Shown in pieces: positions 11,991-24,800 of a stretch of DNA of 64,000 bases. Each line of letters begins with the position of its first letter. Within the stretch, counting starts at the first letter, position 1. Position numbers and translations under genes: made by a program. Below the pieces are notes generated by a model. The model saw only the letters and a program-made list of their open reading frames with translations, searched no databases and was not told the DNA's origin. Where the stretch lies: NCBI GenBank assembly GCA_018389105.1, contig JACATO010000687.1:503501-567500 (forward strand), read 5' to 3'. The stretch is from Nautilus pompilius (lineage: Eukaryota; Mollusca; Cephalopoda; Nautilida; Nautilidae).

Positions 11991-13520
11991 TTAAAATTCT
12001 GTTATTAGATAAGAATGGCTGCAAATTGAAAATGCAAGCTCTCTGCAGACTTGGTCCAAAACAAGAAAGACACATGATCACACCAAACAATACATTTTCA
12101 CTAGCCTATGAATCATACTTTGGAATGAAGATTGGTGATCAAGATAAAGCATAGGCACCTCATGTAGCTTGTGGAACTTGCAGATCAGCACTAGAAGGGT
12201 GGCTAAGAGATCGTAAAGCAATGTCATTTGCAATCCCTTGTATTTGGCGAGAACCTAAGAATCACACCGATGACTGATACTTTTGTCTAGTGGATGTGTC
12301 ACAATTCTGGAACACCAAAAACTGACATGATATTGCGTATCCAAATATTCTATCATCCATTGCACCAGTTCCACACAGTGATGACCTTCCAGTGCCACAG
12401 CCACAATCCAAATCCAAAGAAACAGATTCATCATCAGAAAGTGAAAATTCACTGTAGATGAAAACTATGATTCTAACTTAAATTCAAAGCAGCCTCATTT
12501 TCCAAATCAGCAAAGAAATGGATGACTTAGTACAAGATTTAGGTTTAACAAAATCTAACGCTGAAAGAATGGAATCTCTTGGATAGCAGTTGTAAATCTA
12601 CATCTTCCAGAAAGAGGCATGAAAATTCTCAAGATACTTCTCAGTGAATGGCAACTTGTGCTTCTGCAGTGATGTTAATAGCTTGTTTTATGAAATGGGG
12701 CATTGTGCACAATCCTACTGAATGGTCTCTCTTCATTGACAGTTTGGAAAGTAGTCTCAAAACTGTCTTTTTTCGCAAATGGAAATGGATATCCATCAAT
12801 ACCCATTGGCCATTCTGTAGATATGGAGGAGGATTATGAAAATCTTAAGTTTCTACTGGAGACAATTGACTACAAAAAATATAAATATAATGGATGTTTG
12901 TGGAGATTTTATGATGATTGATTTTTTGAAAGGACTGCAAGGATGATTCACAAAATACTCATGTTCTGTCTTTGGGATAGTCATGCCACACCACAGCATT
13001 ACTGTAAAGTGTGGCCAGCCAGAGATTAGTTTATTCCTTGGACTCACAATTTTAAATACAAGTCCTTGGTGAGATAAAAAAAAAATACTCATTCCTCCAC
13101 TGCACGTAAAAATGGGGCTTTTTAAGCAGCTCATTAAAGCTCTTAACACAGAAAGTGAAGATTTCCAACACATCCGTGAATTGTTTCCAAATCTTTCAGA
13201 AGCAAAAGTAAAAGGTGGGATTTCTGTTAGGATGTGAGTTTGTCAGAACAAGAAAAAAGGAGCATGGGCATTTCGTTGAAAATTTCCTGGAAAACTATAT
13301 ACAATTGATTGAGGATTTAAAGAGTATGAAAAGCTTGGATGCAAAATGTCTCAAGCTTCACGTCCTTCAAAGATAACATGGGAGATTTCAGTGAAGAGCA
13401 AGGTGACATTTCACCAAGATATCCTAACAATGGAAGAGATATATCAGAACAATGGGTGACTATATTTGGGATCTAATTCGTGATACTTCAATGCATAGAA
13501 GGAAAGCCTGAAAAGTTGTG
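11990..13520 (+). pseudogene. Broken copy of a dispersed arthropod-type protein family of unknown function
   Basis: Several + strand frames, interrupted by stops and shifts, read collinearly as one protein. Near 12120-12270: YFGMKIGDQDKA, APHVACGTCRSALEGWLRD, AIPCIWREPKNH, then YFCLV. Near 12715-12880: EWSLFIDSLESSLK, then NGNGYPSIPIGHSV and EEDYENLKFLLE. Near 13090-13215: PPLHVKMGLFKQLIKAL, EVFPNLSEAKVK-like. Near 13400-13445: FHQDILTMEEIYQ. This order matches a long uncharacterised protein found in many copies in aphids, chelicerates and other invertebrates, which I recall with motifs such as GDQDKxWAPH, C-x2-C and GERFHQDI. The copy number suggests a transposable origin, but I know of no demonstrated function. 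I identified it from memory of the motifs, without a search. Confidence 0.7.
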
Positions 13521-14559
13521 CATTTTTGATTTTTGCAACTGCAATTTAGATATTTACTGTACTTAAGAATTAAATAAATGTAATGAATAACCTTTAACAT
13601 GAGTTAAAATGATTGTTTCTTTTTGGTTTGGGAAAAGTTAGTTGTACCCGTATTATCAGTAATGATGTGTTAAAACGTTTAAAGTATCATTCTAAGTGAA
13701 AAACTAGCACTATGTTAGTAATCAGCACCCCAAAATTGACCATAACCAAAGAAAAATAATCAGCATTACTGAAAACCTTTTGAAAATTTGTTACACTGTG
13801 TAATCAATTATCTGGCTTTCCATGGGTGACTGATCATGAAATTTTTAGTGTGGATACACAAACAATATGACAGCAGTTTTATGCATGACATAGTGGTAGG
13901 TAGCATTTTCTAGACATTTTACAATACATGATAAATTGGTAGTCTTGTCAAATTCCTGTATAATCATTTGTTTGCTAAGCATCATGGTGGTTCCCATAAA
14001 ATAGTGATCAGACTATCTACTCTGCAGGATTAGAAGCAAGCAAAATTATGGAAGTTTAGAGTCCCCTTAACAAAAAGACAGGAGGAATCTCAGTCTATTT
14101 ATATCTACCAGTGAATCCCAACACATTTCAATGTACTTATTCTGCAGATTAAAGGTGCACATTTTGCAATGTGGCTGACCAGCAGAGCTATAACTGTACT
14201 AAAGATAAATTGAAAACTAGAAATTGTTTTAACTGGATGTGAGATCTAGATGCAAAGTTTTGGTCAGGAATTCATGAACCACTCACCTGGCCACTTCTAA
14301 ATCAGGGTATTTATGAAGTGAATGTGAACACTAATTGCTATATCAATATACTTTCAAAGTATTTCTTTGAAGCAATTCAATGGTCTATACTGGTATGCAA
14401 TTGAGATTTCAGCAATGTTTACTGATCAAAACAATACAGGGATACAGTATGTAAACAAAGCTAACCATAAAGGTTTACATGATCTTTAGCATATAACTGC
14501 AATGGCTTGCAGTGCCAAATGTTCAATGGACATTCCACAATTATGATAATGTACACTAC
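13521..14559. other. Intergenic, nothing recognised
   Basis: AT-rich intergenic sequence between two transposon remnants. It may include the ends of one or both, but no terminal repeats or protein motifs were found. Confidence 0.5.
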
Positions 14560-15300
14560 TGTCATGGTTTGACACAGGTATGATATGGTTACAGTCTAAT
14601 GTGCCTAGAGAGCTATCTGAAACTTTGGGGGGGATTAGGTTAGAGGAATGAGCAGGCCATGGAATATGTTGGATATCTCCCTCCCTTTTAAGGTGGTTTA
14701 CAATTATTCTTACATGTTGGGACTTTGATCAATGAAGGCAAATTTGCTAGCATGATGTACAAATGGTATAACGAGTCTAATGACTTAATATGAGCTGTAA
14801 CAATTTCATCAAAAGAAAACCAGTTTTCTTGTAGCCACATGATGCAGCAACCACAGAAATGGTTGCTCTCTAAATTGTTACAATCAGCATAAAAGGTTGA
14901 ATTTACTCTCATCAAAGAGAACCTGGCTCTAGTCTGCCAGTGATAATGAGTCCTAGTGCAGTTCAGTCATCCTGTAGTGAGTTAGCACCAGGAGTCTGGT
15001 TGGAGATATGCATCTCTTGGATCTTATACAATTCATTCTGGATGAAATGTGCCAAGATAGTGCAATTACCTGAAGCCAGATGGGTAATGACAGTTATTAT
15101 GATGGTCAATATTGCTGCAGCACCCCATGTCAGTTTTTTTGTGGACTGAATCTTTCTGTATCTTAGTTAAAGTTGGCTGATAAACACTTATACAAAGTTC
15201 AGCAGCCACATGATTATCTATAGTTCTTTTGCCTTTTGGTATTGGTGTTCACTGGTAAGTCTTCACTGAAACACCATACTTTCAATGTTGGCTAAATTCA
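14560..15300 (-). mobile_element. Tc1-like transposase remnant
   Basis: On the - strand, around 14935-14868 the reading RFSLMRVNSTFYADCNN resembles the Tc1 block VLFSDESRF...GERFADCC. Around 14676-14640 HIPWPAHSSNLIP matches the Tc1 signature WPAHSPDLNPIE around the last catalytic residue. Upstream (15240-15150) a weaker helix-turn-helix/linker similarity can be read. Numerous stops. No terminal repeats were found, so both limits are approximate. Confidence 0.6.
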
Positions 15301-17729
15301 TTACATGAACATTTGTGATAAGTTTCATACCAAATCTGACCATTATTATGCAAATTTGGAACCACCTAACAATGGTGTCATTCAGAAAAGAGCCCTGGGT
15401 TGATAAAAAGGTACAAGATCATATGATACCTGTAATGGCCAAAGCAAGCATAAATAGTTGTACAAGAGTTCTCATACAAAACATCCCTATATTGTTTGTT
15501 TTTGCACAGAATTTCTTTTTCATATTTGTACTAAAATTTCAGTACTATTTCAAACAATAGAATAATTCTAAACAAGCAACTTTTTAAAAAACAAATGATG
15601 AAATAGAATCTCTCTAATCCAATCTGGCAGGTGGGCAAGACAAATGACTAATCAAAAAAAAAATCTCATCTCCCAAAGATCCAAGAACTTTGTGATGCTT
15701 CTTTGGCATTATGAGAACCCAATAAAACAAAGTTTTCAAAAAGTAAAGGGGAAGCAAAATGTAAGCATAAGCACCAAAATAAGTGTCTTTTATGCAGTTT
15801 TGTTAAATAGAAATGGTCCTGCATTGATGATTGTAGCATGCAAATCCAATGAACTTGTGATAACAGCTGCAAAGCTTTAAGTTTTGATTTTGTTGTATTA
15901 CCATGTTGATACTATGAAAGCTAAAACAAACTTTTGTAGTATTACTCTACTTTTGTAAATATAATATGGCAGCCATGTCAATAATCTTGGTTAACCCTAC
16001 ATGACAATCACTTTGATAAAGAAAAACTTACAACAGCTGTATATCAAAATGGTTCAAGATTACAAAATTTAAATGAGTTTGTGCTGGAAACTACAAGACA
16101 TCAAAACAGTTTACAAAGATAATCACCATGTACTTGCAAGTGGTGTTAACCTGGCATTCCAGCCTATGAAACTGGTACATTGCTTGCTGTGAAGTGAAAA
16201 GCTGTACAAGCCAGTGCTTCCCTGTTCATCCTGCTTGGACAAATTATTCTGATTAGCACCAAGCAGAAGAGCCTTAAAACCTGCTAGGAGACCCGGATGG
16301 AATGAAAAATCTGGATTTAATGTTCTTGAGAAAATCTTGTCAGTTTCAGGTAGCCTAATCTACAAAACAAAATGTTGTTCCTCCAGATACAATCCAATGC
16401 AATAAAACTAGTCCATAACTATCATGAAAAATACATTAAAAAAGCAATCTAAGACTAGACAACAGCAGAACAAAGCAACTACCAACAACGTTGGTTCAAT
16501 TCTCATTGTCAGCTCGTCTCGCCTCACTAAAATGAGGTCTTGACGTAAACTAAAGATTTCAGGCTACAAGAAAAAGATCTGGCATCAGAAAAAATGATTC
16601 CCTATTAATCACTTAGGTTATAAGAGAGATTGGCTAAATGGGAGAAGACAAAAGTGCTGGTAAAAATAAAGGCCACTGAAACAAAATATTATTAAAAAAC
16701 TTTAGACTTCAGACTTAAAAGTGGAAATATAAATATAGCATCACACACTTCTCAAAACACATGGGTGTCAGACACATACTAAGTTAAAGACTCATAAAAT
16801 TAAATACACAAGCCAAATTGAAATGCTTTTCCTGGAGGGACTGATATCTTTTATCTGCAATGTTTACAACTAATTATTTTTAATAATTTGAAATATAAAT
16901 ATACATACATAATAATTAACTTTTAAAAAACCCGAAACCTCATTACTTCTAACTGTAGTCTAGTCACTCGCATTTCACTAGAATGCTTTAAGCACTCGAG
17001 TGTTAACATTTTATAACAATGGGTTTAAATATAATGAGGCTGGGTCACATTACTTAGGATGGCAAAAACAGAAATAATCCCCAAAGTACATTAATTCTGA
17101 TATGTTGGAAATTTAAAAGGGTCTTGTTTGCAAATAAATCATACTCAAATAAAATGTTCTTTTCTTACAAACATAATAATGTATTTGAAAAATGTATACA
17201 GTAAATGATCATATCAGATGCAAAAGCATAAGTTTAGTTTATATGATTCACTCTCTCTCTCCACACATGCATACTGCAATTATAATTAGAAACAAGCAAA
17301 AAAAATAATACACAGGAGTGTATTGTGCAAATGATGGCCTGAAACCATTAGCAGTCTCCTTTAAAATTTAATTTAAAAAAAAATTCAGAAATCATTTAGC
17401 AGATTAGGAAAAAAGCTTTTGCTTTAGTAAACAAGAGTGAAACCAGCCAATGAAGAGACCAGGAAAACTATAAAATGGCTATTTGCATCAATTTGTTAGT
17501 TAATTACTACAATAAATCTTGTAGAGATTTACTCAGCATGTTACTATCTTCAGTGTATACTCAGCTAAACACCTTATTGAGCTGGTCCACCCTTGTATGT
17601 AACAGATTTAGAAGTTTGCGGATAATGGCAGCAAAATATTTTGCTAAAAAATTTACTAATTATTTTAAGTGGATTTAAAAAACTCAGAAAAATCTTTCTA
17701 TTTATTACATAACAAATTGTTAATAACTT
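15301..17729. other. Intergenic sequence of unknown origin
   Basis: No gene identified. Between about 16080 and 16560 base composition is less AT-rich than its surroundings and it may be an old repeat. I could not name it. Small open frames at 15315-15560, 15644-15880 and 17475-17678 resemble nothing known and have AT-driven composition. Confidence 0.5.
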
Positions 17730-17735
17730 TTTATT
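17730..17735 (-). terminator. Candidate poly(A) signal of the DIDO1/PHF3-like gene
   Basis: Going downstream on the - strand from the stop at 18446, this AATAAA (TTTATT on +) is the first canonical hexamer, about 710 nt into the presumed 3' UTR. A second lies at 17701-17706. Chance occurrence is likely in such AT-rich DNA. Confidence 0.35.
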
Positions 17736-18149
17736 TTTATTTTAAAAATGGTCTTCACAGACAGGTCTGACCATACTTTGAAATATCCAGACTGTCATAA
17801 AAGTGGACATTGCTAAAATTTAATAAACATTCAAAAGAAGACACATATAAGAACCTCTATTTAGTTTGAAACAATGAACATGAGATGACAGGGATGATGG
17901 TGTAATTCAATCAAGACAGATTGTAATCAGCTCCAAACCCTCCATCCTCTAAGGCTTCATTAACATAGTTGACAATGGTTATCCCAGTGATTTTTAAACC
18001 ATCACACTATTATTCAAACCAATGAGAAAGAACTACAATTAAAGTCTGGTCTCAACAATTCATGATAGTTCTTTTCCCATTTTGCCAGCCTATAATGTAG
18101 GAGGTAAGTCATGATTATCTTTTCTTTTTTCCACACAGTCTGCTTGTGT

Positions 18150-18193
18150 GTGAGAGAGAGAGAAAGAGAGAGAGAGAGAGAAAGAGAAAGAGA
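18150..18193. repeat. GA microsatellite
   Basis: Imperfect GA/AAGAG run in the presumed 3' UTR of the DIDO1/PHF3-like gene. On the - strand, where the transcript runs, it reads as CT. The apparent Ser-Leu repeat reading frame across it is only the translation of the microsatellite. Confidence 0.85.
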
Positions 18194-18445
18194 TAAAGCG
18201 AGCAAGAGTTGAGGCAATTCACATAGAAAAGTTCTTCTATAAACAAATGTTCCAGCTGTATAATCTCTTGACATCTAACCAGTACTTTGATAGCTAGTTA
18301 AAACATTAAAATCAAAAAATTGTTCTTAATTTTTTTTCTTTTAAAACAGGTAAAAGTTACCAAATTCTGAAACATTTTCTGACCATTCATCTACACTGCT
18401 TTAGCTATTCACCTTGAGTTTCCAACAAAAAGTTAATTTCTTCTT

Positions 18446-21400
18446 TCAGTTATATCGACCTCTGGGCCGTGGAAACCTATTACCCCAATTTGGGATTTGT
18501 CCTCGATGTCGCATTGGCCTTGGACCAAATAGCCTAGGGCCACGAGACCGCCAAATAGCTGTCCCTCTGGGTGGACCACGAAACTGGCCAGAAATCCTTG
18601 GGTGCTCTCCCCTGAATCTCTCTCTCCGAGAACTGTGAGGGGATAATTTCAAGTCTAACAAGCTTAAAGGTCGCTGGTGAACATCTGTGTTACCTTCACT
18701 TTGAATTTCTACACACTGCTCATTTGTGAAGTTAAAGTGTGCTGGTGCACTGGGGGACCAAGTCTGGGAGGAAGGGGAATATGCTGTGTTTTGGTCATAA
18801 TACTTATTCCAGTGACCTTCAGTGCACTCTTGAAATGATGGCTGCTGACCCACAAAATGACTTGATGAATCTTCCCATTGTGAAGTTTCAGATGAGAAAT
18901 TTGATATGTGCGAGTCTATGGGCATGCCATGTACTTCAGGCAGCTCTTCAGCTATGGGTTCAGCATGATGAAGGGTTGATTGAGGAATATGATCTGTAGG
19001 TACTGATGAATGGTCAGTTTTTCTTGACAATTGAGTGTGTGAAGCTATGTGTGTTCCCTGAATGGACACAGACTGATGCACTGCTGTTGATGGCAGAGGT
19101 AATAATGGAGTTCTTAATTCTGTACTGGCCTGTACTCTCTCTCTTTCCTCCAAAGCTGAATTCTTTGACTCTAATTGCACAGTGGATAACATTTGGCTTG
19201 AATATGAAGACTGAAATATCTTCTGTCTGTCATCAACATCTGATGAACCAAACTGTTGCCCCAAATTTGGAAACACTATTGTAGGCTGCTGACTATCATT
19301 TGATTCATTTATAGTAGCAGCTTTCAGTTCCATGTGCTCTTGTTTCTTTTTATTAGCATCTTGGTGACATGAAGTGAATAAGTCTTTCTTTTCTTTAGAA
19401 TCCTGTCCAAGATATATTAGTGATTTCTCCAGACTTTGAAATGGAGCCATTTCACTACTGGAACCATCTGAAGCCAAACTGACAACAGGTGTTGAACTTG
19501 GTTGCAGAGATACAGAAGCAGACTGAGAGTCTCCAGTTCCTTGGAGGTAGAGTTTTGAGTTCTCTACAGCCTGCATACCTTCTGATTTTGATTTATCCCA
19601 TAAAATCTGCTGTGTTATGTTATGCAAGATCTGAGGAACCTTATTCAAACTAAATGTTCCTTGAATCTCCTGACGCTGCTGCTGAGCAGTTTGTTCAGCA
19701 AGATGATCATGCTGGGAACCTCCAATGAGATAAGTTGAGTTTCGAAACTGTTCATTAATTTGTGGAACGTGACAATCCTGCACAGTGTTTATATTTTTCT
19801 GGCTTGAAATCTTTCTCAAATCAAGATCTACTACACTGGTTTGGATCTGTTCACGATAATCAACATCTTGACGGCCCCATATATTCTGAGTAGGATCTAA
19901 GCTTGCTGATCTTTCTTTAGTGGAAGCATCTTTTAGATTTCCCTGTGGTTCAGGCAATCTGGTGGTAAATTTCCGATGGTCAACATCTCGAGGAAATTCT
20001 GCACTAGGAACTGGGTTTTGTGGTGACAAAGAACTAGGCTCATTTTGAAATTTCTTCCGCATATCTTGATCCAGTCCACCAAATGCCATAGAGGTCTCAC
20101 TTGATTTGAAATCTGCTCCCTCATTCTTCCCCTTATCAACCTTAATTGTGCTGGAATTTTGTTGAAGGTCTGCTGAAAGTGGTGTAAAAGAATGAATGCT
20201 GCTTGCAGCTTTGTAATTAGCAGGAAAAACCTGTTTCCGTTCATCAACATCTCCAAATGTGTTACTACTGTCTGTGGAGTCAGATTTGGGTTTAGATGAC
20301 AAATCCTGTTTCTGCTCACGGTCATATTTTCCTAATTGGTTATCACCTTCAAGATGAATGTGTTTTTCAGGATTCTCCTTATTTTGTTTTTCGCTTCGAC
20401 CCTTTGAATCAGAAGAGTATGTACGTTCATTTTTACTGGATCGCTCCTTGCTTTTGGAATCCATAGTGTGTTTACGTTCATTTTTATCAGTACGGTCCTT
20501 GCTTTTAGAATTGGTAGAATGGCTACGTTCACTTCTGTCTGATCGGTCCTTGAATTTGGAATCAAATGAGTGAGGACGTTCATTTCTCTCAGATCGATCC
20601 TTACTTTTGGAATCAGTAGAGTGTAAGCGGTCACTTCTAGACGACCGATCTTTGCTTTTTGAATCAGAGCTGTGCACCCGATCAGTTCTCTCATAGCGTT
20701 CTTTAGATTTAGAATCAGAAGTATGAGACCGATCTTTACTTTTAAACTCAGTAGACTGGGTACGTTCATTCTTGTTGGTTCTATCTTTGGTTCTAGAATC
20801 AGATCCAAAAGTTTGTTCCAAACGATCCTTGCTTTTTGAACTTGTACGAATATCTTTTTCTGACCAACTTCTGTTTCTTGAACTCTCCACACTAAGGCTA
20901 ACATTTGTATCTTTTCTTTTATCATTGCTGGTGGCTCCTTTCTTCTCATCATTGCTATCAAACCAACATTTGCCCAAATTCTTTTCTTTTTGATGGTCAG
21001 TAGATACTGTATCATTTGTTGTTGCTTGGAATATGGAAAAAGCAGTAAAATTTTCTTCTTCATCCATGCCCAAACCAGGGATTTTAGGAAGTTCTTCTTC
21101 AGTTGGTTCTTTAAATGCATTTTGGCTATTTCTTTTTCCAGCTGAATGAAGATTTTGTTGTGAGGATTCAGCAACAGCCTGGTTCTTTGGTTGCTTTGTT
21201 AACTGATGCTTCATTTTTTTGCTGTTACTCTGGTCTAAATGTGAAACTGTTGCTGTTGCTGGTGATGATGATGATATGACAGACACAGCCTGGGCTAAAG
21301 CTGTCCAGTTTGGTACAGACACTGAAGGTACAGGTGTGAGCAAGCTTGAAGACTGTGTTGTGCTCTGACCAGGTCGTGGAGCTGATGGTGACAGAAAACT

Positions 21401-21864
21401 ACAACCAGATGTTCCCATTAGTGTTTGCTTTCCTGAGAGGTGGGTAAACAGATTTTGCAAAGCTGAAGGGAGAGCTCCAGAAGAACTAGTCTTCTCATTC
21501 TCCTGCTTTTGTTGTGCAATTTTCTTTTTCTGTTCTTCCACTTTTTGTGTGAGTTCCAGCAACAGTCGTCTCTGATCAGCAAGGTTAGAACTGGCTGCCA
21601 AAGCTGTTATCATTGTAGCAGTCATCTCATTTGGATTGTTGCTTTTTACTATCTGATCAATAAGATGACCCACATTGCTGCTTGAAGATTGAGCCTTTTG
21701 ATCTTCTTTTTCCTTCTCTTTTGGCTCTACTTTGGACTTTTCAAAGTTGTCATCTTCAGGATCGTAAGGCTTGTCCTCAACGCCACCATTCTCGGATACA
21801 TCATCATCTTCACCAGCTAAATCTGCTGGAGAATCATACTGTGTTGGTGTGTATGCTGCCTGAC
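18446..21864 (-). CDS. DIDO1/PHF3-like last exon: disordered tail with RG-rich end
   Basis: 3,419 nt after ACTTCAG, 1,138 codons plus TGA. Order: acidic [14 protein letters not shown] block; short conserved helical segment [19 protein letters not shown]; a coiled-coil-like stretch ([20 protein letters not shown]); a Ser-rich linker; nine or so repeats of a 17-residue KDRS/SDSKSK unit (about 20390-20850); six D-x-D-x-R motifs between 20260 and 19217; Gln/Ser-rich sequence; and a C-terminus full of RG and PRG ([29 protein letters not shown]). The RG-rich end resembles long DIDO1 isoforms and suggests RNA binding. Apart from these motifs it is disordered. A vertebrate-like single giant last exon is a family trait. 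Confidence 0.95.
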
Positions 21865-24800
21865 CTGAAGTTAAATAAAATTTAAAATGTTAAGATATTA
21901 GAAAATGATTTATTTAACTTGATTCAAAAAATTGTACTTGCAAGTTTTTAGGTTAGTTTTATCTCTTTCAAATTTCATTAAAAGAAAATGGGTCTTAATT
22001 CGACCAGAGTCTGCCTACTGTAGTTTGTATAACTAAAGCAATGTGGAAATAGAAAATATTCTGAGTGCAATTTTTTTTTTTTACATACATGTGTGTGTGT
22101 GCAACAAATAATTCATTTTATAACAATTATAATACTCTACTTTCGTTTCTATTTCATATTCATATAAGAAAATATCTTGGGTAATCTGAAGCATAAATTT
22201 TCAGAAAATTTGCCAAATGATATCAAAGAGTAGGACGTAACTCAACATATTTAAAAAAAAAAAAACAAACTTTTTTAAAGGTTAAAAACAAAACAAAAAA
22301 GAATAAATTGCATGATCATAATCAAAATTAGTTGAGAAAATAGATTTGTATTTGTTCGTCCTATAAGTTATTAATACTAATAGAGCTCCAAGGCAGATGA
22401 CAACTGCCTTGTTATTAAGTTTATTCAAGGTTAGATATTAACTGAAGCCATAAGAAAAAGAAAATTCATTCAATCAGTTGCTGAACTACTTAAGTTACCA
22501 ATAAAGTGTGACCTTTGTTTTCTATTTTATTGGAACTAAGAGAAAACTTGAAATTTCCAAGAAACAAGAAAAAAGATGTTATAATTAAGTAAATAATTAT
22601 CTAAGTGGTAGTAACCATATACTAATAAGTTAGTTACAATTTGGTATTAGTTCCTTTTCAATGTTGCATTGAAATTTTCCAACATTAGCATTCCTTAAAG
22701 TATAGTTTATACACATTACAATTTGCTTTCTTATGGTATTAATAATACTATGACATTGATTTCTGAGTAGTAGATATAATAGAAGCAAAATCACAAGGCA
22801 AAAAAAGAGAAAAATCTTTTTTTCCAAGCTGCAGTTTTGAATTTTTGAAAGGAAGAGTCTGCTTTGATATAATATAAACTAATGTAGATAAGTCAATAAA
22901 AACTCTACAGAAGCCAAAAAAGATTGAACATGTGACTAAACTGGACCTCACTTAACAGCACCAAGATTTGTTTTTGTTTTATGATGTTGCATCACTACAA
23001 TAAGTTATTTTAGAATGTAGATTTAATACATCTTTTCCAATGAAACAATGCTGAAAGATGTTTCCATTATTAACTTTTCATAATCAAAGGTACAACTGTA
23101 AATTTCTTATGCAATCAACATCACTTCACTTCACTTGTCCCATAACCCAGAGGTCGTTAGGGCACCTCGAGAGGTGTGTCTAGGGCATTTTACAACCTGG
23201 TGGAGCCCATCCCTCTCCAGGTTGAGAGTCAAGGTGAATATCAGCATCCAGAGGAAGGCTGTACAGCTGTTTTGGGCTTTTGGCCCTCATCAGCAGCACG
23301 TACCTCCAACCCCACTGGGGATCGAACCTGCTACATAAGGATTGATGAGTGAACTTTCTATCCACTCTGCCATGATGCCATCTGGTATCAACATCACACA
23401 CATAAAAAAAAACAAAAAAAAAACAAATCAGAAGAACACATGAAAATGCATCTTGTATAAGGCAATGATGTGAAGGTATAAGTGTTGTGCAGATGCTAAA
23501 GTTAAGAAACAGCTGTATTTACCTGTATCTTCTTGAACTGGAGTGCTATTAGAGGCATCTGAAGCTGAACTAACTTTTCCATATACTTTTATAATAGGGT
23601 CAGTGCTGTGTTGTACCAAGTCTTCTGGGGAGTTGGAGGTGGATGATTCAGCATGACTTAGTGAGGGGTCTACATTCTTTGCTTCCTTGTCTGCTGTCAG
23701 TGGGTTGTAGTATCTCTCTTTGTCTGGCAGGGATGGGGTTGGAGTATAAAACTTGTCTTTATTTAATTCCTTCACGTTACTTTGCTTTTGGACCATTGGC
23801 TGCATGGATGGCTGGGTAGGGTCGTATTTGACACGTTTTGGATCTAAAGAATCTTCAGATGGCTGTGCTTGTTGTGTGTGCGTGCCAGAGTCTATGGGTC
23901 GTTTTAGTGACTTTTGTTTAACAATCACACCCAGCAGCATGTGTGGCCGATTGTCTTCTAGAGCTGTGTAGAGTAAAACAAATATAACATCATAAAAAAT
24001 ACAGAACAACAGGCTCTTATGATAGCATCAACAGAAAATGAACAACAATTCATGGTGTTATATCTTACGTAAGGGAGGAGGGACTTCAATTATTAAATAA
24101 AATGCTGCTTGTGTTACACTTATAAATTTTCAGACATCAGTATATGAGGTCTGTCCAAAAAGAAACCAAGCATTTTAAAAAACAAATTTATTGCTTTACT
24201 TACAATTTAATCAGACTTGTCTCCTTCAAAATAGTTCCCTTCACTGTTGATACACTGCTCCAAAGTTTTTTCCAGTTTTGCAATGTGTTTTCAGGGATAG
24301 TGTGCAGTTCTTGTAGCAAATTTTCTTTGATCTCTTCTATTGTCTGAAATTGTTGACCTTTCTGGGTGGATTTCAACTTTGGGAACAAAAGTCTGCAGGG
24401 GCCAAATCTGGAGAGTAGGGTGGCTGCTGCTGAGCGGTTTGTTCAGTGGTCTCGTGCTTTGCCAAAAAGTGACGGAGAAGGAGTGATGCTTGAGCAGGTG
24501 CATTGTCGTGGTGCAACATCCAGGTTTTGTTTTCCATGGCTCAGGCCTCCTCCTTCGCACTGCCTCTCTCAACTGCCTCAGGACATCTAAGTAAAACTCT
24601 TTACTGATCGTCTGACCATGTGGAACAAACTCATGATGAAGGACACCCTTTCAGTCAAAAAGGACGATCAACATCACCTTCACATTTGAGCGACGAGTGC
24701 TTTTTTTGGTCACAGTGATGACGATCCAACCTACTGCGATGATTGCCTTTTTGTTTCGACATTGTAGCCATATACCCACATTTTGTCACCTGTTATGATA

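Noticed and set aside
17475-17678. 67-codon + strand open frame in the intergenic region
   Set aside because: AT-driven composition, no recognisable motif, no splice or expression signal.
18014-18274. Open frame with Ser-Leu repeats
   Set aside because: It is only the translation of the GA microsatellite in the presumed 3' UTR. The same applies to the frame at 37854-38036.
20332-21174. 280-codon open frame on the - strand
   Set aside because: It overlaps the last exon of the DIDO1/PHF3-like gene in another frame. Its length comes from the repeat-rich, biased composition of that exon and it resembles no protein.
23319-23372. tRNA gene suggested by A and B boxes
   Set aside because: The unit is embedded in a 262-bp element with an unrelated body, simple-repeat tail and target duplication, so it is a SINE head rather than a functional tRNA.
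24291-24572. 93-codon - strand frame beginning [12 protein letters not shown]
   Set aside because: It starts as mariner transposase but soon leaves the transposase frame after a deletion or insertion, so it is not a gene.
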